Below, in pieces: positions 1-11,073 of a stretch of 57,172 nt of DNA (positions are counted from its first letter, which is position 1; every line of letters begins with the position of its first letter). The position numbers and the translations under genes are program-made. The DNA comes from Psychrobacillus psychrodurans (lineage in GTDB: Bacteria > Bacillota > Bacilli > Bacillales_A > Planococcaceae). The notes below the pieces were generated by a model. It worked only from the letters and a program-made list of their open reading frames with translations. It had not been told where the DNA came from and searched no databases. The DNA lies in contig FOUN01000017.1 of the NCBI GenBank assembly GCA_900114885.1, forward strand, positions 1 to 57,172, in the 5' to 3' direction.

Positions 1-87
1 CGTTCCCATACCGAACACGGAAGTTAAGCTCTTCAGCGCCGATGGTAGTTGGGGGTCTCCCCCTGTGAGAGTAGGACGTCGCTGGGC
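1..87 (+). rRNA. rrf: 5S ribosomal RNA, 3' part (gene enters from the left edge)
   Basis: The stretch beginning CGTTCCCATACCGAACACGG, followed by AAGTTAAGCTCTTCAGCGCC and ending GTAGGACGTCGCTGGGC, is the conserved 3' three quarters of bacterial 5S rRNA. About 30 bases of the 5' end lie outside the window. It is the last gene of an rRNA operon and is followed by a strong terminator. Confidence 0.95.
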
Positions 88-96
88 ACCAAAGAA

Positions 97-132
97 AAAG
101 TCGTTACCGAGAAATTGGTAGCGGCTTTTTTG
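97..132 (+). terminator. rRNA operon terminator 1
   Basis: Ten-base stem AGTCGTTACC / GGTAGCGGCT (99-108 with 117-126, including G-U pairs), an 8-base loop and a T run. It follows the 5S end by about ten bases. The same stem recurs at 389-416. Confidence 0.85.
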
Positions 133-304
133 TATTTAGAAATAAGCCGTAGGCAGTCTTTCTCTATAAAGAAGCATGCGAGAAAGTAGAGGGGCAAAGA
201 GTTCGAGGAAGCAAACGAGAGAGACTCGGAGCGTATAACATACGCGAGAATTGAACGAGAGCGGCTGACGAAGAAATCTGCTGACCATCTGCTTTCGCAG
301 CCCC

Positions 305-377
305 GGACACGGAAGTTAAGCTCTTGCGCCGATGGTAGTTGGGGGTCTCCCCCTGTGAGAGTAGGACGTCGCTGGGC
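305..377 (+). pseudogene. Truncated second 5S rRNA copy (ghost rRNA operon end)
   Basis: Bases 305-377 repeat the 5S gene at 14-87 almost exactly, from ACACGGAAGTTAAGCTCTT to GACGTCGCTGGGC, but lack the 5' part of 5S and have a 2-base deletion (CTCTT-GCGCC instead of CTCTTCAGCGCC). The preceding bases (about 200-285) resemble the rRNA leader just upstream of the 16S gene at 56960-57055, sharing AGTTC-AGGAA-CAA, GGAGCGT, TGAACGA and TGACGAAGAAAT. I read this as a tandem rRNA operon reduced by deletion to spacer plus 5S tail. It could alternatively be a transcribed 5S-like fragment, but it should not fold as complete 5S. Confidence 0.8.
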
Positions 378-386
378 ACCAAAGAA

Positions 387-422
387 AAAGTCGTTACCAA
401 ATTATCGGTAGCGGCTTTTTTG
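387..422 (+). terminator. rRNA operon terminator 2 (duplicate)
   Basis: Same 10-base stem AGTCGTTACC / GGTAGCGGCT (389-398 with 407-416) and T run as the first terminator, but with a different 8-base loop (AAATTATC against GAGAAATT). It closes the truncated 5S copy. Confidence 0.8.
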
Positions 423-1122
423 AAAGATGAATATGCAGGACCTTCTAAAGACACTATACATTGCAGTCGACCCAGGAGTAGAAAACAACTAGTAGTAATT
501 CAATTCTACACAATAAGGTTTTGAATGAATAAAGAGCTTTGGGAAAATTATCCTTTCCGCAAGTAAAAGGCAATAGACCGCAAGTAAATATAGACTTAGA
601 GCAAGTAAATCATTCATGACCGCAAGTAAGCCAAAGATGGAAGCAAGTAATCAATAGTTGAGAGCAAGTAAAGATAAAATAGGAGTGAATCATTCATAAT
701 AGATAGGAATGTATATGTTTCTTGATTACACAAAGTCAGTGTTTCTGGTACTTTATGATATTGCATGCAAAGTAGAGACTCTGGATTTGTTATCAGCATC
801 TTAAAAGGGCATTCCTTAAGTATTTCTTCAACTAGTAGAAAAGGATACGATAAAAAAAAAGCTGGCCTCTATCGTAAGAGTAGGTTTTGAACTTAAAGGA
901 CTGGGCATTTTTTTGAGTTTTTCTTAATATAGTTTTTTGATTATTGTTACTTAAATTTAGATTTCAGTAAAATAATTTTGTTCAATTATAGATGGACTTT
1001 TACCAAAAGATACTTCTATTTAATAGGAAAACCAGACAGAAATAAGTTGCCTATCACCCTGTACTTGATACTATTCATGTATAATAGAAGAAAGATATTA
1101 GAACGTATAGTGAGGTAATATA
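423..1122. other. 700-base gene-free region with phased repeats
   Basis: No reading frame here has family resemblance or a good ribosome binding site. The region contains the phased box array at 559-671 and AT-rich DNA before yaaO. A TATAAT at 1080-1085 could be a -10 element for yaaO but I see no matching -35. In B. subtilis csfB, xpaC and yaaN lie between the rRNA operon and yaaO; none is present here. Confidence 0.6.
559..671. repeat. Six GCAAGTAA boxes with exact 21-bp periodicity
   Basis: GCAAGTAA occurs at 559, 580, 601, 622, 643 and 664, always 21 bases apart, with unrelated 13-base spacers. Twenty-one bases is two helical turns, so all boxes face the same side of the DNA. Stops interrupt all frames, so this is not a coding heptad repeat. 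Possible roles are a cooperative protein binding array or a dispersed repeat; no function is known to me. Confidence 0.85.
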
Positions 1123-2544
1123 ATGCAAGAGAAAAGACCGTTGGTTGAGGCATTAGAAAAATTTCATAAAAATAGCCCTATTTCTTTTCATGTACCTGGA
1201 CATAAAAATGGACTTTTATCGAATTTACCAGAACTAATAAGAGATTCAATGCAATACGATTTGACAGAACTAAATGGGTTGGATGATTACCATCATCCAG
1301 ATGAAGCTATAAAGGAAGCAGAGCAATTACTTACCAAACTATATAACACTGACGAAAGTTTCTTTTTAGTGAATGGCACGACTATTGGAAACCTTGCTAT
1401 GATTTATGCAACCTGCCAGTATGGAGAGCAAATTATAGTACAACGGAATGCTCATAAATCTATTTTTCACGCTATTGAATTGGTTGGGGCAGAGCCTATT
1501 TTTGTATCCCCTAAATGGGATGAACAATCCAAAACGGCGTCCTATGTATCATTAGAGGTAATTGAAGAAGCAATTCAACAATTTCCTTTTGTCAAAGCGG
1601 TTGTCTTAACCTATCCAAACTATTATGGAGTTTCTTCTCCGGATTTAGAGAATATCATTAGACTATGTCATAAACTACAAATGCCTGTGTTAGTAGATGA
1701 AGCACATGGTGCACATTTTCAATCGCATAAAGGATTTCCAAAGTCAGCGTTATTATATGGGGCTGATATCGTCGTACAATCAGCACATAAAACGTTACCA
1801 GCGTTAACAATGGGTTCATTTTTACATATTCGTTCTCAATTTATTGATAGCAAAAAGGTAAATAAATACTTAAGAATGTTGCAATCGAGTAGTCCTTCTT
1901 ATTTAATTTTAGCTTCTCTTGATGATGCAAGAAGTTATGTGGAAAGATATAGTCCAATGGATTTTAAACAGTTGATGGATAGAAGAGAAGTGTTTATACA
2001 AGCTTTAGAAACTATTCCATTAATTAAAGTAGTTCAAGTAGACGATCATTTAAAACTATTAATACGAGTTGGTAAGTATTCTGGGTTTCAAGTTCAGCAA
2101 GCTTTTGAGAAACAAAATATATATGTGGAGCTAGCGGATCCACACCAAGTCTTACTAATTCTCCCATTGCTAAAAGTGGAGCATGAATATGCATTTGCAG
2201 AAATTAGAAAGCGAATAAAACATGCCGTAGATAATTTAAAAAAAGAAAGCCCAGATATAAAGAATAATGTATTTCATATGGAACAAAGATCTATTTCTAC
2301 CTTACAGATGAGTATGGAGCAACTAAGTGAGAAACAAGGGGAATGGATTCCTTATGTACGGACAATTGGGAAGATAGCTAAGGGGATGATTATTCCTTAT
2401 CCTCCTGGTATTCCGCTAATCTTACCAGGGGAGAAAATTACGGTTCCCATTCTTACGGAATTAGAAGAGTGGATTGAAAAAGGTGCATTGTTTCAAGGAG
2501 AACATCGACTAGAAGAAAAGTTAATATATGTGGTGGAGGAGTAA
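1123..2544 (+). CDS. yaaO: PLP-dependent Orn/Lys/Arg decarboxylase-family protein (YaaO)
   Basis: A 473-residue fold-type I PLP enzyme of the ornithine/lysine/arginine decarboxylase family, matching the B. subtilis YaaO length and place just before tmk. The N-terminus has the family signature [16 protein letters not shown] (191-198) holds the PLP-nitrogen Asp192, and [10 protein letters not shown] holds the expected Schiff-base Lys223. The C-terminal wing domain ends in the [13 protein letters not shown] region. The start ATG is preceded by TGAGG. Whether it acts on lysine, arginine or another amino acid cannot be told from sequence; it may be an aminotransferase-like paralogue. tmk follows after two bases, so they are probably cotranscribed. 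Confidence 0.9.
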   Translation: MQEKRPLVEALEKFHKNSPISFHVPGHKNGLLSNLPELIRDSMQYDLTELNGLDDYHHPDEAIKEAEQLLTKLYNTDESFFLVNGTTIGNLAMIYATCQYGEQIIVQRNAHKSIFHAIELVGAEPIFVSPKWDEQSKTASYVSLEVIEEAIQQFPFVKAVVLTYPNYYGVSSPDLENIIRLCHKLQMPVLVDEAHGAHFQSHKGFPKSALLYGADIVVQSAHKTLPALTMGSFLHIRSQFIDSKKVNKYLRMLQSSSPSYLILASLDDARSYVERYSPMDFKQLMDRREVFIQALETIPLIKVVQVDDHLKLLIRVGKYSGFQVQQAFEKQNIYVELADPHQVLLILPLLKVEHEYAFAEIRKRIKHAVDNLKKESPDIKNNVFHMEQRSISTLQMSMEQLSEKQGEWIPYVRTIGKIAKGMIIPYPPGIPLILPGEKITVPILTELEEWIEKGALFQGEHRLEEKLIYVVEE

Positions 2545-2546
2545 CT

Positions 2547-3188
2547 GTGCAAAAAAGAGGGTACTTTATAACAAGCGAGGGTCCAGAAGGTGCTGGGAAA
2601 ACAACTGTTATGAATTTATTAGGAGAACAACTAATCGAAGAGGGCTACGATGTCGTTATGACAAGAGAACCCGGAGGTATTATGATTTCCGAAAAGATTC
2701 GTAACATAATTTTAAATAACGAGCATACAATGATGGAAAGTCGTACTGAAGCGTTATTATATGCAGCTGCTAGAAGACAACATTTAGTAGAGAAGATTCT
2801 ACCTGCGTTAGAAGCTGGGAAAATTGTGATTTGCGATAGATTTATTGATAGCTCATTGGCATACCAAGGTTTTGCTCGTGGTATTGGTGTAGAGGAAATA
2901 TGGGCTATTAACAAGTTTGCAATTGGTGAAACGATGCCGGAAAAAACAGTCCTATTTGATGTTGATCCTGAAGTAGGTCTATCAAGAATTAACGCACATA
3001 AGGATAGAGAAAAAAATCGATTAGATGTGGAAAATTTAGCGTTTCATCAAAAAGTACGAGCTGGTTATTTATCGTTAGTTGAAAAATACCCAGAACGTAT
3101 ACAAGTAATAGATGCCTCTCAGCCATTAGAAAAGGTATTAGAAGAAACATACAGAGTCATCAAACGGGAATTAGAAATTATTAGATAA
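2547..3188 (+). CDS. tmk: Thymidylate kinase
   Basis: Phosphorylates dTMP to dTDP for DNA synthesis. The 213-residue protein has the P-loop GPEGAGKTT at 12-20, TREPGG at 39-44, and the [12 protein letters not shown] motif starting at Asp97, all typical of bacterial TMPK. It begins with GTG at 2547, two bases after the yaaO stop; the ribosome binding site GGTGGAGGAG lies in the end of yaaO. Length is normal for the family. Confidence 0.97.
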   Translation: MQKRGYFITSEGPEGAGKTTVMNLLGEQLIEEGYDVVMTREPGGIMISEKIRNIILNNEHTMMESRTEALLYAAARRQHLVEKILPALEAGKIVICDRFIDSSLAYQGFARGIGVEEIWAINKFAIGETMPEKTVLFDVDPEVGLSRINAHKDREKNRLDVENLAFHQKVRAGYLSLVEKYPERIQVIDASQPLEKVLEETYRVIKRELEIIR

Positions 3189-3192
3189 TTCA

Positions 3193-3201
3193 TGGTATAA
3201 T
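3193..3201 (+). promoter_or_regulatory. Extended -10 promoter candidate for darA
   Basis: TGGTATAAT at 3193-3201 is a perfect extended -10 just after tmk, about 30 bases before the darA start. No good -35 is visible; TTAGAA at 3171 is weak. It would allow darA-yaaR to be expressed apart from tmk. Confidence 0.5.
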
Positions 3202-3227
3202 AAAAGAAAAAATACTAATAGGGGTGA

Positions 3228-3563
<336 letters not shown>

Positions 3564-3587
3564 AAATGAAGGAAGGAGTAGTAACTA

Positions 3588-4028
3588 TTGAAGATAAATC
3601 AAGATATGCGCGTTGGTATAGATAATATTCGAAAAGACTCTATGCAGAATGGAAATCAGTCTGTTAAATTTGGTCAGATGATTACAAAACAGGAACAGCG
3701 CATGCAAACAGATGTGATGACACGACTTCTCGGAGATATTTCTACAGCAGGGGATCGTCTGGCGCGATCACGAAACTTACGTGACATGGCAAAGTTTAAA
3801 ATGCTAATTCGAAAGTTCTTACACGAAGCCGTCGATTTTGGAATGGGATTAAAACAATCTCATACATGGAACCGTTTTGGTGAAGGAAGAAAGTTGAAAC
3901 TAGTAGAAACAATTGATGAAAAATTAGTTGAATTAGCAGAAGAAATTTTAAATCAAGAAAAAAGTTCTATAGACTTGTTAGATAAAATTGGAGAGATAAA
4001 AGGCTTACTTATTAACTTATACACGTAA
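3588..4028 (+). CDS. yaaR: YaaR family protein (DUF327)
   Basis: A 146-residue, highly charged and mainly helical protein of the DUF327/YaaR family, recognised by its TRLLGDIS and FLHEAVDFGMGL segments and by its place between darA and holB. It starts with TTG at 3588, with GGAAGGAG a few bases upstream. No catalytic motif or membrane segment is visible. The function is unknown; its conserved position suggests only shared expression with darA. Confidence 0.85.
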   Translation: MKINQDMRVGIDNIRKDSMQNGNQSVKFGQMITKQEQRMQTDVMTRLLGDISTAGDRLARSRNLRDMAKFKMLIRKFLHEAVDFGMGLKQSHTWNRFGEGRKLKLVETIDEKLVELAEEILNQEKSSIDLLDKIGEIKGLLINLYT

Positions 4029-4029
4029 G

Positions 4030-4069
4030 TTTCCCGTGTTTTCGCAGAATGCGAAACGCGGGATTTTTC
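4030..4069 (+). terminator. Terminator after yaaR
   Basis: TCCCGTGTTTTCGCA pairs with TGCGAAACGCGGGA around a short loop, followed by TTTTTC. It separates tmk-darA-yaaR from the holB group. Confidence 0.8.
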
Positions 4070-4150
4070 AAAAAAAGCATATATTATAAACTCAGTATCA
4101 TTTTTGCACGGACAAAATGCTTGTACTTTTCTTAGAAAGAGGTGAAGGAG

Positions 4151-5158
4151 ATGGAAAACTGGTCGATTGAGGGCGTAGAAAAATTACAACCGAACGTATT
4201 TAAACAAATTCAAACAATTGTATCTAAAAATCGAATCGGACATGCCTATATTCTAGAAGGAGCTAAAGGAACTGGAAAAAAGAAAGTTATGCAATTTTTT
4301 GTTCAGCTCATATATTGTGAAAATCCAGTAAATAATGTTCCATGTGAAACATGTCGATCATGTAAAAGATTAAAGTCCTTCAATCACCTTAACTTTATGC
4401 AACTGGAACCTGATGGTCAGTTTATAAAAAAGGGACAAGTAGATGAATTGGTTCATACGTTAAGTAAAACTACTATTGAAAAACAACGAAAAATATATGT
4501 AATACATCATGCAGACCAATTAAATGCAAGTGCTGCAAATACGTTATTGAAGTTTTTAGAAGAACCTCAAAGTGAGATTACGGCCATACTATTAACCGAT
4601 AGAATGCATGCTTTACTTCCAACCATTCGATCCAGATGTCAACACTTAACTTTATCTCCAATGCCAACTGCTATTTTAAAGCAGAAGTTAATAGAAGAGG
4701 GAATCACTGAATCTATGGCTTCTACTGTTTGTAAAATGACGAATCAAGTAGAAGAAGCAATTAATTTAGCGAAAGATGAGCAGTTTGGACTTGTAAGGAA
4801 ATCAGTGTTAAAATTGGTTGAAGCAAATGGAAGAAGTGTTCAAGATGCATTGATGTGTATTCATGAAGATTTTGGAACATTGCTCAAAGAGAAAGAGCAG
4901 GCAGAACAAGCGTTAGATTTACTACTATTCGCATATCGTGATATAGTAGCTATAAAAGCAAGTCCCATCGCAGATTGTACTTTTCCAGATATGAATTCTT
5001 ATTGGAAACAGGTTGCCCTACAAACAACGTATGAGCAATTATCGAAGCAATTAGAAATGATTTTACATGCAAAACAAAACTTGCATAAAAATATGAATCG
5101 GACACTGATGATGGAGCAGTTAATGCTTAACCTGCAGGAGGGATTTACTTTTGTATAA
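4151..5158 (+). CDS. holB: DNA polymerase III delta' subunit
   Basis: Clamp-loader subunit that helps load the sliding clamp at the replication fork. The 335-residue protein has a Walker-A-like EGAKGTGKKK (36-45), a four-cysteine zinc module (C56, C65, C68, C71), and the SRC motif in IRSRCQ near residue 160. I choose ATG 4151, which lies six bases after GAGGTG; an in-frame GTG at 4142 falls inside that binding site. The 3' end overlaps ricT by eight bases. Confidence 0.93.
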   Translation: MENWSIEGVEKLQPNVFKQIQTIVSKNRIGHAYILEGAKGTGKKKVMQFFVQLIYCENPVNNVPCETCRSCKRLKSFNHLNFMQLEPDGQFIKKGQVDELVHTLSKTTIEKQRKIYVIHHADQLNASAANTLLKFLEEPQSEITAILLTDRMHALLPTIRSRCQHLTLSPMPTAILKQKLIEEGITESMASTVCKMTNQVEEAINLAKDEQFGLVRKSVLKLVEANGRSVQDALMCIHEDFGTLLKEKEQAEQALDLLLFAYRDIVAIKASPIADCTFPDMNSYWKQVALQTTYEQLSKQLEMILHAKQNLHKNMNRTLMMEQLMLNLQEGFTFV

Positions 5159-5981
5159 TGTGGTAGGAGTCCGCTTTAAAAAAGCGGGTAAAATATATTA
5201 TTTTGATCCAGTGGATTTTGCTTTAGAGAAAGATGATTATGTAATCGTCGAAACAGCAAGAGGAGTGGAGTACGGTAAAGTAGTAGTTCCGATCAAGCAA
5301 GTTGAGGAACATGACGTTGTACTTCCTTTAAAACAAGTAGTAAGACCTTCTACGGATAAAGATCGTATTCAAGTAGAGGAAAATAGATTAGAATCAGCTC
5401 AAGCTCTTGCACTTGGGACTGATAAGATTATCGAAAGAAATCTTGAAATGAAGTTAGTTGACGTTGAATATACATTCGACCGAAACAAAATTATTTTTTA
5501 TTTTACTGCAGAAGGTCGTGTAGACTTTCGAGATTTGGTGAAAGATTTAGCGTCAGTATTTAGAACTCGAATTGAGCTTAGACAAATTGGAGTTCGTGAT
5601 GAAGCTAAAATGTTAGGTGGTATAGGTCCTTGTGGTCGTATGCTTTGTTGTTCTACATTTCTAGGTGATTTTGAGCCAGTTTCTATAAAAATGGCAAAAG
5701 ATCAAAATTTATCGTTGAATCCATCTAAAATTTCTGGTCTTTGCGGCCGACTTATGTGCTGCTTAAAGTATGAGAACGATGAATATGAAACTGCTAGAGA
5801 ACAAATGCCAGATATTGGTGATAAAGTTGAAACACCTGATGGGCTGGGTAGAGTAGTAAGTATGAATATTTTGGAGCGAATTTTACGTATAGAATTACCT
5901 GATCCACAACGTGTTCTAGATTATACGTTAGAAGAAATTACAAACCATGCAACAAACCAGGTGCAATGGTCGGGGCAATGA
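5151..5981 (+). CDS. ricT: RicT (YaaT), PSP1-domain Fe-S subunit of the Y-complex
   Basis: Part of the RicA-RicF-RicT complex, which in B. subtilis binds [4Fe-4S] clusters, works with RNase Y in mRNA maturation and promotes Spo0A phosphorylation, competence and biofilm formation. The 276-residue protein contains the PSP1 domain with the two cysteine motifs GPCGRMLCC and GLCGRLMCC (C161, C166, C167, C198, C203, C204). It begins with TTG at 5151, eight bases after GGAGGG, overlapping the holB end, so the two are translationally coupled. Confidence 0.95.
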   Translation: MYNVVGVRFKKAGKIYYFDPVDFALEKDDYVIVETARGVEYGKVVVPIKQVEEHDVVLPLKQVVRPSTDKDRIQVEENRLESAQALALGTDKIIERNLEMKLVDVEYTFDRNKIIFYFTAEGRVDFRDLVKDLASVFRTRIELRQIGVRDEAKMLGGIGPCGRMLCCSTFLGDFEPVSIKMAKDQNLSLNPSKISGLCGRLMCCLKYENDEYETAREQMPDIGDKVETPDGLGRVVSMNILERILRIELPDPQRVLDYTLEEITNHATNQVQWSGQ

Positions 5982-5993
5982 GGTGAATGTGTG

Positions 5994-6347
5994 ATGGACC
6001 GCAATTTTTTTGATACAATTATAGATTTTGAAAAACAATTAGAGTCCACGCAGCTGCAATTTCGCGCTTTAAAAGAATTTGTGGCGATAATGGTTGAAGA
6101 ACGTGAAGCGCTACAACAAGAGAATAATCATCTAAGACAACGACTCGATGAAATGCATGAAAAAGAATTAATGATTGAAAAATTGCGAGATGAGAAATTG
6201 AACAAGTTGGATGTAGGAGAGGGCCATGATAATCTTGCTCGTCTCTATCAAGAAGGCTACCATGTGTGTCATGTTCACTTTGGAAGTTCTCGTAAAGAAG
6301 AAGATTGTCTATTTTGTCTATCGTTTTTAAACAAACAAAACACATAA
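5994..6347 (+). CDS. yabA: DNA replication initiation control protein YabA
   Basis: Negative regulator of initiation that bridges DnaA and DnaN. The 117-residue protein has an N-terminal coiled coil (about 5-65, leucine/glutamate rich) for tetramer formation and a C-terminal zinc-binding module with HVCHVHFG and CLFCL. ATG 5994 fits the family N-terminus (MDRNFFDTI) and lies eight bases after GAGGTG; the adjacent in-frame GTG 5991 is possible. A strong terminator follows. Confidence 0.93.
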   Translation: MDRNFFDTIIDFEKQLESTQLQFRALKEFVAIMVEEREALQQENNHLRQRLDEMHEKELMIEKLRDEKLNKLDVGEGHDNLARLYQEGYHVCHVHFGSSRKEEDCLFCLSFLNKQNT

Positions 6348-6353
6348 ACAATT

Positions 6354-6390
6354 GACTGATGCCACTCCATAAGTGGGGTCAGTCTTTTGT
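6354..6390 (+). terminator. Terminator after yabA
   Basis: Thirteen-pair stem GACTGATGCCACT / AGTGGGGTCAGTC (6354-6366 with 6372-6384), loop CCATA, then TTTTGTTTT. Ends the holB-ricT-yabA unit. Confidence 0.9.
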
Positions 6391-6410
6391 TTTCCTTGGG
6401 GGTAACAATT

Positions 6411-7157
6411 ATGGAACTATGGTTAAAGGATGACGAACGACTTGATTATTTATTGGCAGAAGATTTACGTATCATACAAAGTCCTTCTGTCTTCTCTTTT
6501 TCTTTGGATGCAGTATTGCTATCAAGATTTACATATGTCCCGATTAAAAAAGGGAAAATTGTAGATATGTGCTCAGGAAATGGAGCAATTCCATTATTTC
6601 TTAGTGCTCGGACAAAAGCCGAAATCATAGGTGTGGAATTACAAGAAAGGTTAGCAGATATGGCTGCTAGAAGTGTCCAGTTCAATAACCTTGTAGAACA
6701 AATTACAATGATGACAGCGGATGTAAAGGGTATTGCTAAAAAGCTTGGTTCTGAAAAATTTGATGTTGTTACTTGTAACCCGCCCTATTTTCCAGCTCAT
6801 GAGGCAAGTGAGAAAAACTTAAAAGAGCATTTGGCAATTGCTCGACATGAAATTCATCTTACCTTGGAGGAGGCAGTGCAATCTGCCAGCGAATTATTAA
6901 AACAAGGTGGAAAGGCTTCCTTTGTTCATCGTCCTGGTAGACTTCTTGATATTGTAACTTCGATGAGGGCTAATCGTTTAGAGCCTAAAAGAATTCGTTT
7001 TGTCTATCCAAAAGAAGGAAAGGAAGCAAATACATTGCTGATTGAAGGTATAAAAGATGGAAAGCCAGACTTGAAGATATTACCTCCTTTATATGTGTAC
7101 GGAGATGATGGTAAATATACACAAGAAGTAAAAGAGATGTTGTATGGAAAAGAATGA
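6411..7157 (+). CDS. yabB: tRNA1(Val) (adenine37-N6)-methyltransferase family (YabB)
   Basis: SAM-dependent methyltransferase of the TrmN6/YfiC family, 248 residues. It has the SAM-binding segment [14 protein letters not shown] and the catalytic NPPYFP (Asn123-), typical of N6-adenine methylases. The N-terminal [14 protein letters not shown] is the family hallmark. ATG 6411 follows TTGGGGGT; an in-frame TTG at 6387 lies in the terminator tail and is rejected. yabB, yazA and rsmI overlap end to start, forming one operon for RNA-related functions. The tRNA substrate is inferred from the family. Confidence 0.9.
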   Translation: MELWLKDDERLDYLLAEDLRIIQSPSVFSFSLDAVLLSRFTYVPIKKGKIVDMCSGNGAIPLFLSARTKAEIIGVELQERLADMAARSVQFNNLVEQITMMTADVKGIAKKLGSEKFDVVTCNPPYFPAHEASEKNLKEHLAIARHEIHLTLEEAVQSASELLKQGGKASFVHRPGRLLDIVTSMRANRLEPKRIRFVYPKEGKEANTLLIEGIKDGKPDLKILPPLYVYGDDGKYTQEVKEMLYGKE

Positions 7158-7407
7158 AAAACAGCATACTTTTTACGTGTTAGAATGTAAGGATGGGTCC
7201 TATTACGCGGGTTATACGAATGATTTAGTTAAAAGAATAAATGTACATAATGCAGGCAAGGGAGCAAAGTATACACGTGCCAAGCGACCAGTTAGTTGTA
7301 TATATAGTGAACTGTACGAAACAAAGCAAGAGGCAATGCAAGCAGAGTACGCTTTTAAACAGCTAACAAGAAAACAAAAAATAAATTATATGGGGACAAG
7401 TAAATGA
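7144..7407 (+). CDS. yazA: GIY-YIG nuclease superfamily protein (YazA/UPF0213)
   Basis: A compact 87-residue GIY-YIG domain: [17 protein letters not shown] carries the paired Y-x-x-G-Y tyrosines, followed by Arg in VKRINVHN and the [12 protein letters not shown] strand, with a glutamate (Y-SELYETK). Such single-domain proteins resemble UvrC/SLX1 nucleases but have no settled function. It overlaps the end of yabB by 14 bases and shares an ATGA overlap with rsmI. Confidence 0.9.
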   Translation: MEKNEKQHTFYVLECKDGSYYAGYTNDLVKRINVHNAGKGAKYTRAKRPVSCIYSELYETKQEAMQAEYAFKQLTRKQKINYMGTSK

Positions 7408-8285
7408 TGAAATCTCAGAAATCAATCGAGTATGAACAAAGCAGCTGCTTGTATTTAGTTGCAACGCCCATTGGGAATCTAGAAGATATGACGATGAGGG
7501 CTATTCGAATACTAAAAGAAGTTGATATTATTGCAGCAGAAGATACAAGAAATACAAAAAAATTGTGTAACTACTTCGAGATTTCTACCCCTCTTATTAG
7601 TTATCATGATCATAACCTGCAGTCAGGCGGAGAAAAGCTGATGGAATTGTTAAGAGAGGGTAAACAAATAGCATTAGTAAGTGATGCGGGTCTCCCTTGT
7701 ATATCTGATCCTGGTGCAGATATTGCTGCTAAAGCAGTAAAAGAAGGATTTGCGATTGTACCGATCCCTGGAGCAAACGCTGCACTAAGTGCTCTAATTG
7801 CATCTGGACTTTCAACACAGCCATTTTTCTTTTACGGCTTTTTAAGTCGCAATAAAAAAGAAAGAAAACTTGAAATTGAAAAACTCCAAAAAAGACAGGA
7901 GTCCATTATTTTATATGAATCACCACATCGCTTAAAGGAATCATTACGTGATTTACAATCTATTTTTGAAGGGACACGCAAAATTGTACTAGCACGTGAG
8001 ATAACAAAGAGATTTGAAGAGTTTTTAAGAGGTACGATTGACGAAGCTGTAGAGTGGGTGGAGCAGGCTGAGATTCGAGGAGAATTCTGTATAGTATTAG
8101 AAGGAAACGAAGATGAGGTAGAAACGAATGAAGAAACACCATGGTGGGCAGAACTAACACTAGAAGAACATGTGGACCATTTAATAGAAGAAAAACAGTG
8201 TACGTCGAAGGAAGCTATTAAAGAAGTAGCCATCCAAAGAGGTTTATCTAAAAGAGAAGTTTATCAAAATTATCATGTAGAGTAA
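7404..8285 (+). CDS. rsmI: 16S rRNA (cytidine1402-2'-O)-methyltransferase RsmI
   Basis: Methylates the 2'-OH of C1402 in the decoding centre of 16S rRNA. The 293-residue protein shows the tetrapyrrole-methylase-like fold signature: [17 protein letters not shown] at the start, [24 protein letters not shown], and [13 protein letters not shown]. It starts with ATG 7404 overlapping the yazA stop (a second ATG follows at 7407). A bidirectional terminator shared with abrB closes the operon. Confidence 0.95.
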   Translation: MMKSQKSIEYEQSSCLYLVATPIGNLEDMTMRAIRILKEVDIIAAEDTRNTKKLCNYFEISTPLISYHDHNLQSGGEKLMELLREGKQIALVSDAGLPCISDPGADIAAKAVKEGFAIVPIPGANAALSALIASGLSTQPFFFYGFLSRNKKERKLEIEKLQKRQESIILYESPHRLKESLRDLQSIFEGTRKIVLAREITKRFEEFLRGTIDEAVEWVEQAEIRGEFCIVLEGNEDEVETNEETPWWAELTLEEHVDHLIEEKQCTSKEAIKEVAIQRGLSKREVYQNYHVE

Positions 8286-8322
8286 AAAAACCGTAAACTT
8301 ATAAAGTTTACGGTTTTTTTCT
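8284..8322. terminator. Bidirectional terminator between rsmI and abrB
   Basis: CCGTAAACTT / AAGTTTACGG (8291-8300 with 8304-8313) flanked by an A run upstream and a T run downstream, so it can stop the plus-strand rsmI and minus-strand abrB transcripts. Confidence 0.9.
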
Positions 8323-8324
8323 AA

Positions 8325-8600
8325 TTATTTTAAGTTACTTTGAATCTCTTTAATTAGTAATTCTGCACCTTCTGCACTTAAAATCAGTTTTCCGCCAACT
8401 AGACGTAGGTTGTCATCTGATACCTCACCAGTTACAGCACAAGTCATATTTGGCATATATTTTTTTAGGATGATTTTATCATCATCTACATAAATTTCTA
8501 ATGCATCTTTTTCAGCAATACCCAGCGTGCGACGTAATTCAATTGGAATAACTACACGACCTAATTCATCAACTTTACGTACAATACCTGTAGATTTCAT
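8325..8600 (-). CDS. abrB: Transition-state regulator AbrB
   Basis: Global DNA-binding repressor of post-exponential genes (sporulation, competence, antibiotic and biofilm genes). The 91-residue protein has the N-terminal SpoVT-AbrB swapped-hairpin domain, MKSTGIVRKVDELGRVVIP, and a C-terminal multimerisation part. It is the only protein gene in the window on the minus strand. GAGGGGAGA lies ahead of the start, and a near-consensus SigA promoter sits at 8672-8700. A paralogous domain occurs in SpoVT at 26.4 kb. Confidence 0.97.
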   Translation of the reverse strand: MKSTGIVRKVDELGRVVIPIELRRTLGIAEKDALEIYVDDDKIILKKYMPNMTCAVTGEVSDDNLRLVGGKLILSAEGAELLIKEIQSNLK

Positions 8601-8671
8601 AAAAAATTATTCTCCCCTCAAGAGTGCATATTTTTCGCCAAGATTCGACATAAACCTCTTTTATGTAATAT

Positions 8672-8700
8672 ATCATACCAAGTACTGCCATTTTCGTCAA
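8672..8700 (-). promoter_or_regulatory. SigA promoter of abrB
   Basis: Read on the minus strand: TTGACG (8695-8700), 17-base spacer, TATGAT (8672-8677) with extended TGG. In B. subtilis Spo0A~P represses abrB; I did not find a clear TGTCGAA box here. Confidence 0.75.
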
Positions 8701-8875
8701 TAATTAATGCTTTAGCGAAAGAGAGTAATATAATATTAATTTGATATTTAAATTAGTTTTTAATAAAAAATCCATTCTTTTAAAGAGAAATAGGAATTAT
8801 TTTGATATATTATCTAGATTTTTGAAGTTTGTTGTTTGGTAATTTTCATTCGACAAACATGAATAAATGAATTGA

Positions 8876-8904
8876 TTGAAACAAACTCTTCATTTAGATA
8901 GAAT
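8876..8904 (+). promoter_or_regulatory. SigA promoter of metS
   Basis: TTGAAA (8876-8881), 17-base spacer, TAGAAT (8899-8904). Only about 40 bases separate it from the start codon, so there is no room for a T-box leader. Confidence 0.55.
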
Positions 8905-8906
8905 AA

Positions 8907-10889
<1,983 letters not shown>

Positions 10890-10898
10890 TCGTTAAAA

Positions 10899-10928
10899 TA
10901 GACCTGTCGTATTACAGACAGGTCTTTT
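10899..10928 (+). terminator. Terminator after metS
   Basis: GACCTGTC / GACAGGTC (10901-10908 with 10917-10924) followed by TTTTGATTT. Confidence 0.85.
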
Positions 10929-11073
10929 GATTTAAAATAATATTTTCAAATACTATTTTACAGGTCATTTATAAAACTAAACCTTATTAAAGTTGAATAA
11001 ATTCAAATAGGTATTCTTTTAATAGTATTGCAAAGAATATAAAATAACCACTAATAGGTAAGGGGAAGATAAA

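Noticed and set aside
164-454. Minus-strand frame of 96 codons across the ghost rRNA region
   Set aside because: It covers 5S sequence and two terminator arms, so coding is very unlikely.
559-671. CRISPR array
   Set aside because: Repeat cores are only 8 bases and spacers 13 bases, with no cas genes; this does not fit any CRISPR type.
1065-1085. yaaO promoter from TTGATA and TATAAT
   Set aside because: The two hexamers are only nine bases apart, too close for a SigA promoter.
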